Shown here in pieces: positions 54,262 to 62,975 of a DNA stretch of 64,000 nucleotides. The stretch is taken from the NCBI RefSeq assembly GCF_013363995.1, contig NZ_JABWGO010000006.1, positions 165,481 to 229,480 on the forward strand, in the 5' to 3' direction. The position numbers were made by a program, and so were the translations under genes. A model generated the notes under the pieces. The model was given only the letters and a program-made list of their open reading frames with translations. It was not told where the DNA came from and did no database searches. The number at the start of each line of letters is the position of its first letter. Within the stretch, counting starts at the first letter, position 1. This DNA is from Nonomuraea rhodomycinica. Lineage in GTDB: Bacteria; Actinomycetota; Actinomycetes; Streptosporangiales; Streptosporangiaceae.

Positions 54262-55164
54262 ATGGCTGACTTCGACCCTGTGACGAAAGCCGTCGTGCCC
54301 GCCGCGGGTCTGGGCACCCGGTTCCTTCCGGCGACCAAGGCGACACCCAAGGAGATGTTGCCCATCGTCGACAAGCCCGCTATCCAGTATGTCGTCGAGG
54401 AGGCCGCCTCCGCCGGGCTGCTCGACGTCCTCATGGTGACGGGCAAGAACAAGCGGTCGATCGAGGATCACTTCGACCGCGCGTTCGAGCTGGAGGAGGT
54501 GCTCGAGGCCAAGGGCGACGAGCACCGGTTGTCCCAGGTTCGCGAGCCCGCCTCACTCGCCACGCTGCACTACGTGCGGCAGGGCGAGCCGAAGGGCCTC
54601 GGTCACGCGGTGTTGTGCGCCAAGCAGCACGTGGGCGACCACCCGTTCGCCTGCCTGCTCGGCGACGACTTGATCGACTACCGTGACCCGCTGCTCAAGC
54701 GCATGATCGAGGTGCGTGACACCTATGGCGGCAGCGTGATCGCGCTGATGGAGGTGCCGAAGGAGCAGGTCTCGCTGTACGGCGTGGCGACGATCGAGGC
54801 GACCGACGAGTCCGACGTGGTACGCGTGACGGACCTGGTGGAGAAGCCGCCGGTGGACGAGGCGCCGTCCAACTGGGCGATCATCGGCCGGTACGTCATC
54901 GACCCGGCCGTGTTCGAGGTGCTGGAGAACACCCCGCCCGGACGCGGCAACGAGATCCAGCTCACCGACGCGCTGCGCACGCTGGCCGGCCGCGGCTCCG
55001 GGGAGGGCGGTCCGGTTCACGGCGTGCTGTTCCGCGGGCGCCGTTACGACACCGGCGACAAGCTGGACTATCTGCGCACCGTGGTGAAGTTCGCTGCCGA
55101 TCGGGAGGACCTGGCGCCGGAGTTCGTGCCGTGGCTGCGTGAGTTCCTCAACGAAGTCGGCTGA
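54262..55164 (+). CDS. galU: UTP-glucose-1-phosphate uridylyltransferase
   Basis: A protein of 300 residues. Signatures: AVVPAAGLGTRFLPATKATP with KEMLPIVDKPAIQYVVEEA (nucleotide binding), VTGKNKRSIEDHFD, FACLLGDDLID and GRGNEIQLTDALR. It makes UDP-glucose for polysaccharide and glycolipid synthesis. The position beside 5-formyl-THF cyclo-ligase and upstream of the moeA-like glp gene is the usual actinobacterial arrangement. Confidence 0.96.
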   Translation: MADFDPVTKAVVPAAGLGTRFLPATKATPKEMLPIVDKPAIQYVVEEAASAGLLDVLMVTGKNKRSIEDHFDRAFELEEVLEAKGDEHRLSQVREPASLATLHYVRQGEPKGLGHAVLCAKQHVGDHPFACLLGDDLIDYRDPLLKRMIEVRDTYGGSVIALMEVPKEQVSLYGVATIEATDESDVVRVTDLVEKPPVDEAPSNWAIIGRYVIDPAVFEVLENTPPGRGNEIQLTDALRTLAGRGSGEGGPVHGVLFRGRRYDTGDKLDYLRTVVKFAADREDLAPEFVPWLREFLNEVG

Positions 55165-55191
55165 CCTCAAAGGTCGCTGACCTCAAAGGTC
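55163..55191. repeat. Tandem palindrome after galU
   Basis: GACCTCAAAGGTC occurs twice (55163-55175 and 55179-55191), each copy an inverted repeat of 5-bp arms. It overlaps the galU stop and may affect transcript ends or bind a dimeric regulator. Confidence 0.6.
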
Positions 55192-55235
55192 GGCTGAAGC
55201 AATGGAGTGTCGATGAACCGGAGTGGGGGAACTCG

Positions 55236-56423
55236 GTGAAGTCGGTTGACGCGCATCTGGCCGAGATCCTGGCCACCGTACGCCCACTGGCGCCCCTGGA
55301 GCTGGAGCTCGAACGGGCGCTGGGGGCGACGCTGGCCGAGGAGGTGGTCGCGCCGGTGCCGCTGCCGCCGTTCGACAACTCGGCCATGGACGGCTACGCC
55401 GTGCGGGCCGCCGACATCGCCGAGGTGCCGGTCACGCTGCCGGTGATCGACGACGTGGCCGCCGGTTCCGACCAGCTACGGGCGGTCGGGCCCGGGCACG
55501 CCGTACGGATCATGACGGGCGCGCCCGTGCCCGCCGGCGCCGACACCGTCGTGCCGGTGGAGTGGACCGACGGCGGCACGGTCACGGTCACGATCGGGCG
55601 CACGGCTCCGGAGGGCAACGCGATCCGCCGGGCCGGCGAGGACGTGAACGCCGGCGAGGTCGTCCTGGAGCCGGGCACCGTGATCGGCCCGGCCCAGCTC
55701 GGCATCATCGCCGGGGTGGGCCGCCGGCGCGTGCTGGCGCGCCCGCTGCCGCGGGTCGTCGTGCTGTCCACGGGCGCCGAACTGGCCGAGCCGGGCACCC
55801 AGCTCCAGCCCGGCCAGATCTGGGACTCCAACAGCTTCACCCTCACCGCCGCCGTACGCGCCGCCGGCGGCGAGGGCTTCCGGGCGCCCACCGTGGGCGA
55901 CGACCCGGGGGCGTTCATCGACCAGCTCGACGCGCAGCTCCTGCGCGCCGACGCGGTCATCACCAGCGGCGGCGTCTCCATGGGCGCGTACGAGCCGGTC
56001 AAGGAGGCCCTCTCGCCGCTGGGCACGGTCCGGTTCGAGAAGGTCGCGATGCAGCCGGGCATGCCGCAGGGGTTCGGCGTCGTGGGCGAGGACCAGGTGC
56101 CGATCTTCGCGCTGCCCGGCAATCCGGTCTCGTCGTTCGTGTCGTTCATGCTGTTCGTACGGCCGGCGTTGCGGAAGATGCGCGGCCTGGAGGCCGGGCC
56201 GCCGAAGACCGGGACCGCGTACGTCGTCGGCGCGCTGAGGTCGCCGGCGGGACGGCGCTCGTTCCTGCGCGGCGTGCTGGACGAGGACGGCACCGTGACG
56301 CCGGTTCGCGGACAGGGGTCGCACCAGCTCGCGGCGCTGGCCGCGGCCAACGCGCTCATCGTGGTCCCCGAGGACGTGACGGAGGTGCCGGCGGGCACGG
56401 CCGTCGAGGTGATCCCCCTGTGA
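55236..56423 (+). CDS. moeA: MoeA/gephyrin-like molybdopterin molybdotransferase (Glp-type)
   Basis: A protein of 395 residues from GTG 55236. Motifs: PLPPFDNSAMDGYAVRA, MTGAPVPAGADTVV, STGAELAEPG with IWDSNSF, TSGGVSMGAYEPVK and LPGNPVSSFVSFMLF. It inserts molybdate into adenylated molybdopterin. In corynebacteria the homologue at this locus (Glp) binds FtsZ and works with the membrane protein GlpR; a GlpR/SepX homologue lies four genes downstream here, so a cell-division role is also possible. First of a run of moa/mog genes. Confidence 0.93.
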   Translation: MKSVDAHLAEILATVRPLAPLELELERALGATLAEEVVAPVPLPPFDNSAMDGYAVRAADIAEVPVTLPVIDDVAAGSDQLRAVGPGHAVRIMTGAPVPAGADTVVPVEWTDGGTVTVTIGRTAPEGNAIRRAGEDVNAGEVVLEPGTVIGPAQLGIIAGVGRRRVLARPLPRVVVLSTGAELAEPGTQLQPGQIWDSNSFTLTAAVRAAGGEGFRAPTVGDDPGAFIDQLDAQLLRADAVITSGGVSMGAYEPVKEALSPLGTVRFEKVAMQPGMPQGFGVVGEDQVPIFALPGNPVSSFVSFMLFVRPALRKMRGLEAGPPKTGTAYVVGALRSPAGRRSFLRGVLDEDGTVTPVRGQGSHQLAALAAANALIVVPEDVTEVPAGTAVEVIPL

Positions 56424-56434
56424 GAAGGTGACTT

Positions 56435-56908
56435 TTGGCCAGTGAGTTCACGCACCTGGACGAGACAGGTGCGGCACGCATGGTGGACGTGTCGGGCAAG
56501 GACGTCGGGGCGCGCGCGGCCGTGGCCACGGGACGCGTGCTGCTGTCGGCGGAGGCCGTGGCGCTGCTGCGGTCGGGCGAGGTGCCCAAGGGGGACGCGC
56601 TGGGCGTGGCCCGCATCGCCGGCATCATGGGGGCGAAGCGGACACCTGACCTCATCCCGCTCTGCCACCCGATCGCGTTGCACGGCGTGAAGGTGACGCT
56701 CGACGTCGAGGACGAGGGCGTCGCGATCACCTGCCGGGTGAAGACGGCCGACCGTACCGGCGTGGAGATGGAGGCGCTGACCGCGGTGTCGGTGGCCGCG
56801 CTGGCGCTGATCGACATGGTGAAGGCCGTGGACCCGGCGGCGGTGATCACCGACGTGCGGGTGGAGGAGAAGACGGGCGGCAAGACCGGCCACTGGACGC
56901 GGCCGTGA
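56435..56908 (+). CDS. moaC: Cyclic pyranopterin monophosphate synthase MoaC
   Basis: A protein of 157 residues starting at TTG 56435 with AAGGTG four bases upstream. Family motifs: RMVDVSGKDVGARAAVATGR, AGIMGAKRTPDLIPLCHPI and VKTADRTGVEMEALTAVS, then DMVKAVD. Acts after MoaA in molybdenum cofactor synthesis. Its stop overlaps the next start (GTGA). Confidence 0.95.
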   Translation: MASEFTHLDETGAARMVDVSGKDVGARAAVATGRVLLSAEAVALLRSGEVPKGDALGVARIAGIMGAKRTPDLIPLCHPIALHGVKVTLDVEDEGVAITCRVKTADRTGVEMEALTAVSVAALALIDMVKAVDPAAVITDVRVEEKTGGKTGHWTRP

Positions 56909-57429
56909 CCCGCGTTCTGGTGGTCACGGTGTCGAACCGGGCCTCGGCCGGGGTGTACGAGGACCGGTCGGGGCCGCTGCTGGCGTCCCTGCTGGTGGAG
57001 GCCGGGTGCGCCGTGGACGGGCCCGTGGTGGTGCCGGACGGCGAGCCCGTGGAGGCGGCGCTGCGTGACGGGGTCGCGGCGTCGTACGACGTGATCGTGA
57101 CGACGGGCGGGACGGGACTGACGCCGACCGACCTCACGCCGGAGATGACCGCCCGAGTGATTTCTCGGGAGATTCCCGGCATAGCCGAAGCGATCAGGCA
57201 GGCGAACCGCGACAGAGTTCCCACCTCCATTCTTTCTCGCGGCCTCGCCGGCCAGGCCGGACGTACGCTGATCGTCAATCTCCCCGGCTCGACCGGAGGC
57301 GTACGCGACGGCGTCGCCGTCCTCGCTCCCGTTCTCCGGCACGCGGTGGAGCAGATCAACGGCGGCGATCACCCGCGCTCCGGCGACGACCACCCGCGCT
57401 CCGGCGGCGATCAACCGGGCTCGCCCTGA
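56905..57429 (+). CDS. MogA/MoaB-family molybdopterin adenylyltransferase
   Basis: A protein of 174 residues. Motifs: VVTVSNRASAGVYEDRSGPL, VVPDGEPVEAAL, DVIVTTGGTGLTPTDLTPE and VNLPGSTGGVRDGVAVLAP. It activates molybdopterin with AMP before MoeA inserts molybdate. The C-terminus ends in a short GDDHPRSGGDQ repeat. Translationally coupled to moaC. Confidence 0.92.
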   Translation: MTRVLVVTVSNRASAGVYEDRSGPLLASLLVEAGCAVDGPVVVPDGEPVEAALRDGVAASYDVIVTTGGTGLTPTDLTPEMTARVISREIPGIAEAIRQANRDRVPTSILSRGLAGQAGRTLIVNLPGSTGGVRDGVAVLAPVLRHAVEQINGGDHPRSGDDHPRSGGDQPGSP

Positions 57430-57469
57430 TCCGTGGCGGCGGCGTCCCTGATGGGGGGATGATGAGGGG

Positions 57470-58114
57470 GTGGATCGACTTCGTGGCTGGCCGGCGACCC
57501 TGGAAGAGGGGCCCGTAGGCCTCCGGCCGCTGCGGCTGGCCGATGTGCGCGTGTGGCGGGACACGCGGGTGCGCAACGCCGACTGGCTGCGCCCGTGGGA
57601 GCCCAGCAACCCGGAGACGCCGCTGTTCCGTACCGGTCTGGGCCCGTACGTCTCCATGGTCGGCACCCTCCGCCGCGAGGCGAGGCAGGGCCTGGCGCTA
57701 CCGTGGGTGATCACGTACGGTGGCCGGTTCGCCGGACAGCTGACCGTCGGCGCCATCGTCTGGGGCTCGGCCCGCTCGGCCCAGGTGGGGTACTGGATCG
57801 ACGGCGCCCTCGCCGGCCAGGGCATCACGCCCACGGCGCTGGCCATGGCCGTCGACCACTGCTTCTTCACCACCGGCCTGCACCGCCTGGAGGCCAACAT
57901 CCGCCCCGAGAACCAGGCCAGCCGCAGGGTGGTTGAGAAGCTCGGATTCCGGGAAGAAGGCATTCGTCGCCGCCAGCTCCACATCAACGGAGCCTGGCGC
58001 GACCACATCTGTTACGCGTTGACCGTCGAGGACTGTCCCGGCGGCCTGCTCGTGCAGTGGCGGCGCGCTCGCGAGTCGGCCTCTCACGGCGGGTCTCCGG
58101 TAGAAGAGGTTTGA
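57470..58114 (+). CDS. GNAT acetyltransferase, RimJ/RimL-like
   Basis: A protein of 214 residues from GTG 57470. Acetyltransferase fold with VGYWIDGALAGQGITPTALA (acetyl-CoA loop), HRLEANIRPENQASRRVVEK and LGFREEGIRRRQLHINGAWR, the layout of RimJ/RimL enzymes that acetylate protein N-termini. Conserved in this locus between mog and glpR in actinomycetes. Confidence 0.92.
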   Translation: MDRLRGWPATLEEGPVGLRPLRLADVRVWRDTRVRNADWLRPWEPSNPETPLFRTGLGPYVSMVGTLRREARQGLALPWVITYGGRFAGQLTVGAIVWGSARSAQVGYWIDGALAGQGITPTALAMAVDHCFFTTGLHRLEANIRPENQASRRVVEKLGFREEGIRRRQLHINGAWRDHICYALTVEDCPGGLLVQWRRARESASHGGSPVEEV

Positions 58115-58238
58115 CGATCTCGCGACACACCGCACCGAATGCTCGTCAATCAGTGACACGCGGTCTTACGGTGCGTGACGTGAGCACATCGAAGACGCCG
58201 ACGACACACGGGTGTCTTCGTCGTGCCCGGAGGTGGCC

Positions 58239-58901
58239 GTGAGCAGCGTCCTCCTCTATCTCGCCATCGTCGTCATGTGGCTGTGCGTGCTCGTGCCCAT
58301 GTGGCTGCGCCGCGACAAGACCAATCTGGCCGAACTGGCGGAGCTCGAAGAGTACTACACCGGCGAGCACCAGTTGCCCGATCTCGAACGTCTGGAGGCC
58401 CAGGAGGGGGCGGCCTCGGGCGCTTCCTCGGGCATCTCCCTGGGTACTTCGTTGGGCGCCTCCTTGGGTGCCTCCTTCACCCCGCCGCCCGGCGTGGTGG
58501 AGGGCGAGCGGGTGGACCCGCGGCAGTTCCGGGCCAAGCGCCGCGCCATCATCGTCGCCCGGCGCCGCCGGCTGCTGTTCTTCACCGGGCTGCTGGTGAT
58601 CGCCTCGGTGGTGACGGCGGCGGTCAAGATGATGCCGTGGTGGGGGGTCGCGCCCTCGGTGGTCATCGCGCTGTCGTACATGGGTTTTCTGCGCATCGCC
58701 GTACAGGTGGATCGGGAACGGCGCGAGCGCGCCGACCGGGCCCGCGCGGAACGCGCCCGCCGCCTCCGCGAGCAGCGCGAACGCGCCGCCCGTATGGTGG
58801 CCGAGCAGGAACGGGCCGAGATCATCGACCTGTCGGCGCGGCAGGAGGATGTCCTGTTCGACCAGTACGCGGAGCCTCCACGGCGCGCGGTGGGGGACTG
58901 A
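58239..58901 (+). CDS. sepX: SepX/GlpR-type divisome membrane protein
   Basis: A protein of 220 residues from GTG 58239 with GGAGGTG upstream. N-terminal membrane helix (SSVLLYLAIVVMWLCVLVPM), a WLRRDKTNLAELAE segment, a variable linker with a Gly/Ser-rich repeat (SLGTSLGASLGASF), a second hydrophobic pair (LLFFTGLLVIASVVTAAVKM and APSVVIALSYMGFLRIAVQV) and a highly charged Arg/Glu C-terminal coiled coil. Position after glp-moaC-mog-GNAT matches SepX of Streptomyces and GlpR of Corynebacterium, which help organise FtsZ and division. Assignment rests on layout and synteny. Confidence 0.8.
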   Translation: MSSVLLYLAIVVMWLCVLVPMWLRRDKTNLAELAELEEYYTGEHQLPDLERLEAQEGAASGASSGISLGTSLGASLGASFTPPPGVVEGERVDPRQFRAKRRAIIVARRRRLLFFTGLLVIASVVTAAVKMMPWWGVAPSVVIALSYMGFLRIAVQVDRERRERADRARAERARRLREQRERAARMVAEQERAEIIDLSARQEDVLFDQYAEPPRRAVGD

Positions 58902-58968
58902 CTCGGGGTGTGGAGGTGGAGGATGGCGCGAGGACCTCTGAAGGTTTGCTAATCTGGTCGAGGTTCTT

Positions 58969-59042
58969 GGGGATGTAGCGCAGTCCGGTAGCGCACTTCG
59001 TTCGCATCGAAGGGGTCAGGGGTTCGAATCCCCTCATCTCCA
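58969..59042 (+). tRNA. tRNA-Ala (anticodon CGC)
   Basis: A 74-nt cloverleaf: acceptor GGGGATG with CATCTCC, D arm GCGCAGTCCGGTAGCGC, anticodon arm CTTCG-TTCGCAT-CGAAG with anticodon CGC, and T arm AGGGG-TTCGAAT-CCCCT. CCA is not encoded. Confidence 0.93.
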
Positions 59043-59053
59043 CCCAGGTCAAA

Positions 59054-59082
59054 GGCCGCTTCCGAGTGATCGGGAGCGGCCT
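59054..59082 (+). terminator. Terminator of tRNA-Ala
   Basis: GGCCGCTTCC...GGGAGCGGCC stem 12 bases after the tRNA, followed by TTCTGCGTT. Confidence 0.75.
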
Positions 59083-59360
59083 TCTGCGTTGCTGAGTGAC
59101 GGTGCCCGACCAGGCGAGAGGGGTCGAGTCCAGCCAACGGTTGGGACGACATCGCTGGGTCGTGGAGCGGACCGTCTCATGGCCGGCCGGCTGCCGACGT
59201 GCTCTGATCGCGGTTGAGCCCGGCGATGACTCAGTACTCGGGTTCGAGCGGAGAAGCCCCTCTCGTGGGACGGGGCAACGGCAGTTCCACCCGCCTTTTG
59301 AAATCCATGCCAACGCGGTATCACGCAGCTTGGAGGAGTCCTTCGTCGGCTCGTGGCTGC

Positions 59361-59798
59361 CTAGCCGTGGCCGTCCGGGCGGTCGGCGGCGTCGAACATA
59401 TCGCAGTTGTGCTGGATCAGGGGCATGTACTGCTCAGCCCAGGCTCGCAGGCTTCGCAGCGGCTCGACGAGCGTGGCGCCCAGGTCGGTCAGACGGTAGT
59501 ACACCCGTGGGGGCTTGCTCGCCTCGACACGACGATCGACAAGTCCGTCTCGTTCCAGCGCCCTGAGGGTTTGCGCCAGCATCTTCTGCGACACACCGGC
59601 CATCTCGCGCTTCAACTCGGTGAACCGCAGCTCGCCCTCGGCGGCGGCAAGCGACAGCACCGCCATGGTCGTCCATCGCGACCCCACCCGGTCGAGCAGG
59701 AGCCGTGTCGGGCACAGAGGATCGAACAAGTTCCCCTGCTGCGAGGCAGTTACCTCGGGGTCACCTGGTGTCGGAAAAGTGCCTTCTTCCCCGTTCAT
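59361..59798 (-). CDS. HxlR-family transcriptional regulator
   Basis: A protein of 145 residues from ATG 59798. Winged helix: CPTRLLLDRVGSRWTTMAVL, RFTELKREMAGVSQKMLAQT, LRALERDGLVDR and VYYRLTDLGATLVEPL, all standard for HxlR. It likely senses a small electrophile or metabolite and controls the divergent hydrolase genes. The 53-bp gap contains an inverted repeat suited to a dimer. Confidence 0.93.
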   Translation of the reverse strand: MNGEEGTFPTPGDPEVTASQQGNLFDPLCPTRLLLDRVGSRWTTMAVLSLAAAEGELRFTELKREMAGVSQKMLAQTLRALERDGLVDRRVEASKPPRVYYRLTDLGATLVEPLRSLRAWAEQYMPLIQHNCDMFDAADRPDGHG

Positions 59799-59809
59799 TG
59801 AACGGTCTC

Positions 59810-59836
59810 TTACGGTTACCACGTTCCTAAGCGTAA
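59810..59836. promoter_or_regulatory. Candidate HxlR operator
   Basis: TTACG at 59810-59814 and CGTAA at 59832-59836 form an interrupted inverted repeat with 17 bases between, in the divergent promoter gap. Confidence 0.35.
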
Positions 59837-59851
59837 TCAAGGAGGGCAGCC

Positions 59852-60721
59852 GTGCGCCAGATGACTCTTTCTCCCCACCTTCCCGGCGCGACCGTGCACC
59901 GGATACCGATCGACGGGGTCGAACTCGCCGTGGAGACTCTCGGGCAGGGGCCGGCCGTGCTGCTGCTGCACGGCTTCCCGCACACCCGCGCGATCTGGCG
60001 CGATGTCGCACCCCGGCTGGCAGCGGCAGGTTTCCGGGCCCTCGCGCCCGACCTGCACGGGCTGGGCGACAGCACACCCGCCGTCCGCGGCTACCAGGCA
60101 TCCGCGATCGCCACGGACCTGCTCCGAATGTTGGACGTCCTAGGTGACCGCGAGGCCCACGTCGTCGGCACCGATCTAGGTGTCACTCCGGCATTCGCCC
60201 TGGCAGCATCGTCGCCCGAGCGCGTAATCAGCCTGACCCTGTCCGAAGGGTTGATCGGACTGCTGCCCGGCGCCGAGGCATTCCTACGGCAGGGGCCGCC
60301 GTGGTGGTTCGGCTTCCACCAAGCGCCCGGTGGTCTGGCTGAGGACGTCCTGGAGAACTCGGCGGAGCGCTACGTCCGCTTCTTCCTCTCCGCCGGCAGT
60401 CGCCGAGGTCTGCCGGCAGACCTTACACGGGTGATCGTCGAGGCATATCGGGGCAAAACGAGTCTCGGCAATGCCTTCGACCACTACCGCGCGATGCCGG
60501 CCACCGCGGAATGGATCGGGAACTGGGCGCAGGACCAGCGGCTGACGACGCCGACCCTCGCCATCGGCGGTGGCGCGATCGGCGCGGCCACCGCCCGCCA
60601 GCTCGAACCGATCACCGGCTGCCTCACCCAGCACCTGCTTGAGGACTGCGGTCACATCACCCCGATCGACCAGCCGGACGCCTTCGCCGACCTTCTCATT
60701 GAGCACGCCCGGGCCGTCTGA
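59852..60721 (+). CDS. Alpha/beta hydrolase, epoxide hydrolase-like
   Basis: A protein of 289 residues from GTG 59852 with AAGGAGGG upstream. Motifs: LLHGFPHTRAIWRDVAPRL (oxyanion HG), VVGTDLGVTPAFALA with an aspartate in the nucleophile elbow (G-x-D-x-G), and CGHITPIDQPDAF for the catalytic His. An Asp nucleophile is typical of epoxide hydrolases and haloacid-type dehalogenases rather than esterases. Divergent from the HxlR regulator and 61 bp before a second hydrolase. Confidence 0.88.
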   Translation: MRQMTLSPHLPGATVHRIPIDGVELAVETLGQGPAVLLLHGFPHTRAIWRDVAPRLAAAGFRALAPDLHGLGDSTPAVRGYQASAIATDLLRMLDVLGDREAHVVGTDLGVTPAFALAASSPERVISLTLSEGLIGLLPGAEAFLRQGPPWWFGFHQAPGGLAEDVLENSAERYVRFFLSAGSRRGLPADLTRVIVEAYRGKTSLGNAFDHYRAMPATAEWIGNWAQDQRLTTPTLAIGGGAIGAATARQLEPITGCLTQHLLEDCGHITPIDQPDAFADLLIEHARAV

Positions 60722-60782
60722 GCTCACACCTTCAAGACCCGTCCGGAACAGAGCCGACCGAACCCCACAGCAAGGAGCAGAG

Positions 60783-61673
60783 ATGAGCCGTGAGCAGCGA
60801 GAGGCCATCCGGCAGTTTCGCGCGTCGTCCCCCCTCGACCTCGGCGGTGCGGTCCACGAACAGCGTGCCCTGTTCGAGCAGCTGTTGTCCCACCATCCTG
60901 TCCCTGAGGACGTCATCGTCACCGAAGCCCACTACGACACGATCCCTGGCCTCTTGGTCGAACTCGCGGAAGAGCCCTGCGTCGGCACCGTCCTGTACTT
61001 CCACGGCGGGGCGTATGTCTTCGGGTCGGCGCGCAGCTCGCTGGGGATCGTCGCAGATCTCGCCCGCAGGTCACAGACACGGGTGATCACCATCGACTAC
61101 CGCTTGGCACCCGAGCATCCCGCCCCTGCCGCCACCGACGACGCGGTACGCGCTTATCGCGCCCTGATCGCCTCCGGCGTCGATCCGCAACGGGTGGCGG
61201 TCGCCGGCGAGTCGGCCGGCGGCGGGGTGGCGCTCGGCCTGCTGGCGGCTCTTTCCGCCGCCGACGAGCCGATGCCCGCCGCGGCGTTGCTGTTCTCGCC
61301 GTGGGTTGACCTCACACTCAGCGGCGATTCGATGACGGTCAGGGCCGAGGCGGACTTCATCGTGAACCGCACCGCCCTCGAACGCCGCGTGCGTGACTAC
61401 CTCGGCGACGCATCCGCGGCAGAACAGCACAGCCCGTTGTTCGCGGACCTGCACGGTCTGCCGCCCACGTTGATCCAGGTCGGCTCTGACGAGGTGCTGC
61501 TGGACGACTCCACCCGGCTCGCGGCAAGGCTCGTGGCGGCCGACGTGTCGGTGACGCTGGACGTCACCGCGCAGGCGACACACGTCTTCCAGTCATTCGC
61601 CGCCTCGTGGGACGAGGCCGACGCGGCGATGACCCGCGCGGCCACATTCGTCCGCACGATGGTGAAGCCGTGA
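60783..61673 (+). CDS. Hormone-sensitive-lipase-family esterase
   Basis: A protein of 296 residues from ATG 60783 with AAGGAG upstream; the earlier open frame overlaps the previous gene and is not used. Motifs: YFHGGAYVFGS (oxyanion HGG), IDYRLAPEHPAPAA, GESAGGGVALGLL (Ser nucleophile in GxSxG), PLFADLHGLPPTLIQVGSDE (Asp) and QATHVFQSF (His). Hydrolyses esters of small acyl groups. Likely co-transcribed with the preceding hydrolase. Confidence 0.9.
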   Translation: MSREQREAIRQFRASSPLDLGGAVHEQRALFEQLLSHHPVPEDVIVTEAHYDTIPGLLVELAEEPCVGTVLYFHGGAYVFGSARSSLGIVADLARRSQTRVITIDYRLAPEHPAPAATDDAVRAYRALIASGVDPQRVAVAGESAGGGVALGLLAALSAADEPMPAAALLFSPWVDLTLSGDSMTVRAEADFIVNRTALERRVRDYLGDASAAEQHSPLFADLHGLPPTLIQVGSDEVLLDDSTRLAARLVAADVSVTLDVTAQATHVFQSFAASWDEADAAMTRAATFVRTMVKP

Positions 61674-61719
61674 GCAGCAAGCCACCCGCCCGGCGTCGGC
61701 GTCCGCGCCGGGTGAGCGG

Positions 61720-61818
61720 TCAGTGGTTGACGGCGCTCATTCCGGCCCGGCTGTAGCGGTCGCCGGCGACCTGGTCGGCGAGGCTGTGGAGCGCGTCGAT
61801 GTGGCCGATTCGTCGGGA
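61720..61818 (-). pseudogene. C-terminal remnant, possibly of an aldo/keto reductase
   Basis: About 30 codons reading GHIDALHSLADQVAGDRYSR then AGMSAVNH and a stop. The R.GM..VN ending resembles aldo/keto reductase C-termini. Nothing upstream continues the gene, so only its end remains. Weak call. Confidence 0.3.
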
Positions 61819-61953
61819 GGTGCAACAGGCTGACCACCGGAACCACCAAGGCGATCAAGCAGAGAAGAAGCATGACGGTCGCGTCCTGAGCCGTTCGCTG
61901 CGGAGCTGGACGACAGGCTCCGCCTCGTCGTCCAGCTCCCCCGGCAGCCCGTA

Positions 61954-62289
61954 TCAGATCACGACCTTTTCTTCGGTGACCATGACCACCACCGAATCCA
62001 CATCGATGAACTTGCTTTCGTCCGGGTTCAGCAGCTCCTTGTAGTTCTTCGATCCGAAGAAGGCGTCATGGTCCGCCCAGGTTTCGAACCAGATCTCAGT
62101 GAGGCCGTCGTAGCCGGGGCTCGGGTAGCCGTCGGCGGGAACCGGGTGAGAGACGGTGTACCTCTTCACGTACCGTCGCGCCTCCGGGATCGAGGCGAAC
62201 AATGGGGCGTGGTGGTTTCGGTGATAATCAACGAATTCCTCGAGGGTCATCCCCCCGGCACGGTTGATCATGTAAGCGAACTTGATCAT
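61954..62289 (-). CDS. EthD-domain protein
   Basis: A protein of 111 residues from ATG 62289, with AAGGAAG upstream. EthD/dimeric alpha-beta barrel features: MIKFAYMINRAGGMTLEEFV, YHRNHHAPLF, RYVKRYTVSHP and LTEIWFETWADHDAFF. Related proteins act in ether or polyketide degradation, or as small dimeric oxygenases or cyclases. Divergent from the MerR gene that follows. Confidence 0.88.
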   Translation of the reverse strand: MIKFAYMINRAGGMTLEEFVDYHRNHHAPLFASIPEARRYVKRYTVSHPVPADGYPSPGYDGLTEIWFETWADHDAFFGSKNYKELLNPDESKFIDVDSVVVMVTEEKVVI

Positions 62290-62429
62290 GATTTGCTTCC
62301 TTCGTCCTCGCGGCACGGGGAAGGCGGCCGCCTGCCCCGGCGTCGGGTTGCGAGCTACGGGGTTACGCTAAACGCTCACATCGATGTCATGGGCAAGGCA
62401 TTGTGACCCGATGCACACGAGGAGTTGAG

Positions 62430-62801
62430 ATGCGGATCGGTGAGCTGTCCGCCCGGACAGGAGCAAGCCGTCGATCGCTGCGCTACTACGAGCAGCAGGG
62501 CCTGCTGGTCAGCACGAGATCGCCCAGCGGCCAGCGGTGCTACAACGACGATCACGTCCAGCGGGTGGCGCTGATTCAGACATTTCTGGCCGCCGGCATG
62601 TCCACCATGAGCATCGCTCAGATGGTCCCCTGCATGGCGGAGCCCACCACGGCCAAGGCCCTGCAGGCCATGGCCGTCATGAATCATGAGCGAGCCCGCC
62701 TTACATCGACGATCGACAGCCTCACGGCCGCAAGGGAAGCGCTTGATCACCTGATCGAGGTCAACCGGTCTTTCCTGGCGAATACGGCGGATGCTGCTTG
62801 A
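62430..62801 (+). CDS. MerR-family regulator
   Basis: A protein of 123 residues from ATG 62430 with GGAG upstream. MerR helix-turn-helix: MRIGELSARTGASRRSLRYY, EQQGLLVSTRSPSGQRCY, followed by a dimerisation coiled coil (LTAAREALDHLIEV). No metal-binding cysteine set, only one Cys in the effector part, so an organic ligand or stress signal is more likely than a metal. Divergent from the EthD gene. Confidence 0.9.
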   Translation: MRIGELSARTGASRRSLRYYEQQGLLVSTRSPSGQRCYNDDHVQRVALIQTFLAAGMSTMSIAQMVPCMAEPTTAKALQAMAVMNHERARLTSTIDSLTAAREALDHLIEVNRSFLANTADAA

Positions 62802-62975
62802 GTGACGGTGGGCGGCAGCGGTGACGTGACGTGGCCTTCGGGAAGCCGGTCGATCCGTCCCGTCGAGGCGCGCCGTTGTTGGCTGCGGGGCCGTCGCCGG
62901 CCTGTGGCGGTACTGCCTCGACCAGCTCGACACCGCCGCGGTTACGGGAACCTCCGCTCGTGCAGCCGCTCAGGT

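Noticed and set aside
59096-59566. Plus-strand frame after tRNA-Ala
   Set aside because: Second half is antisense to the HxlR gene; the first half shows no family signature.
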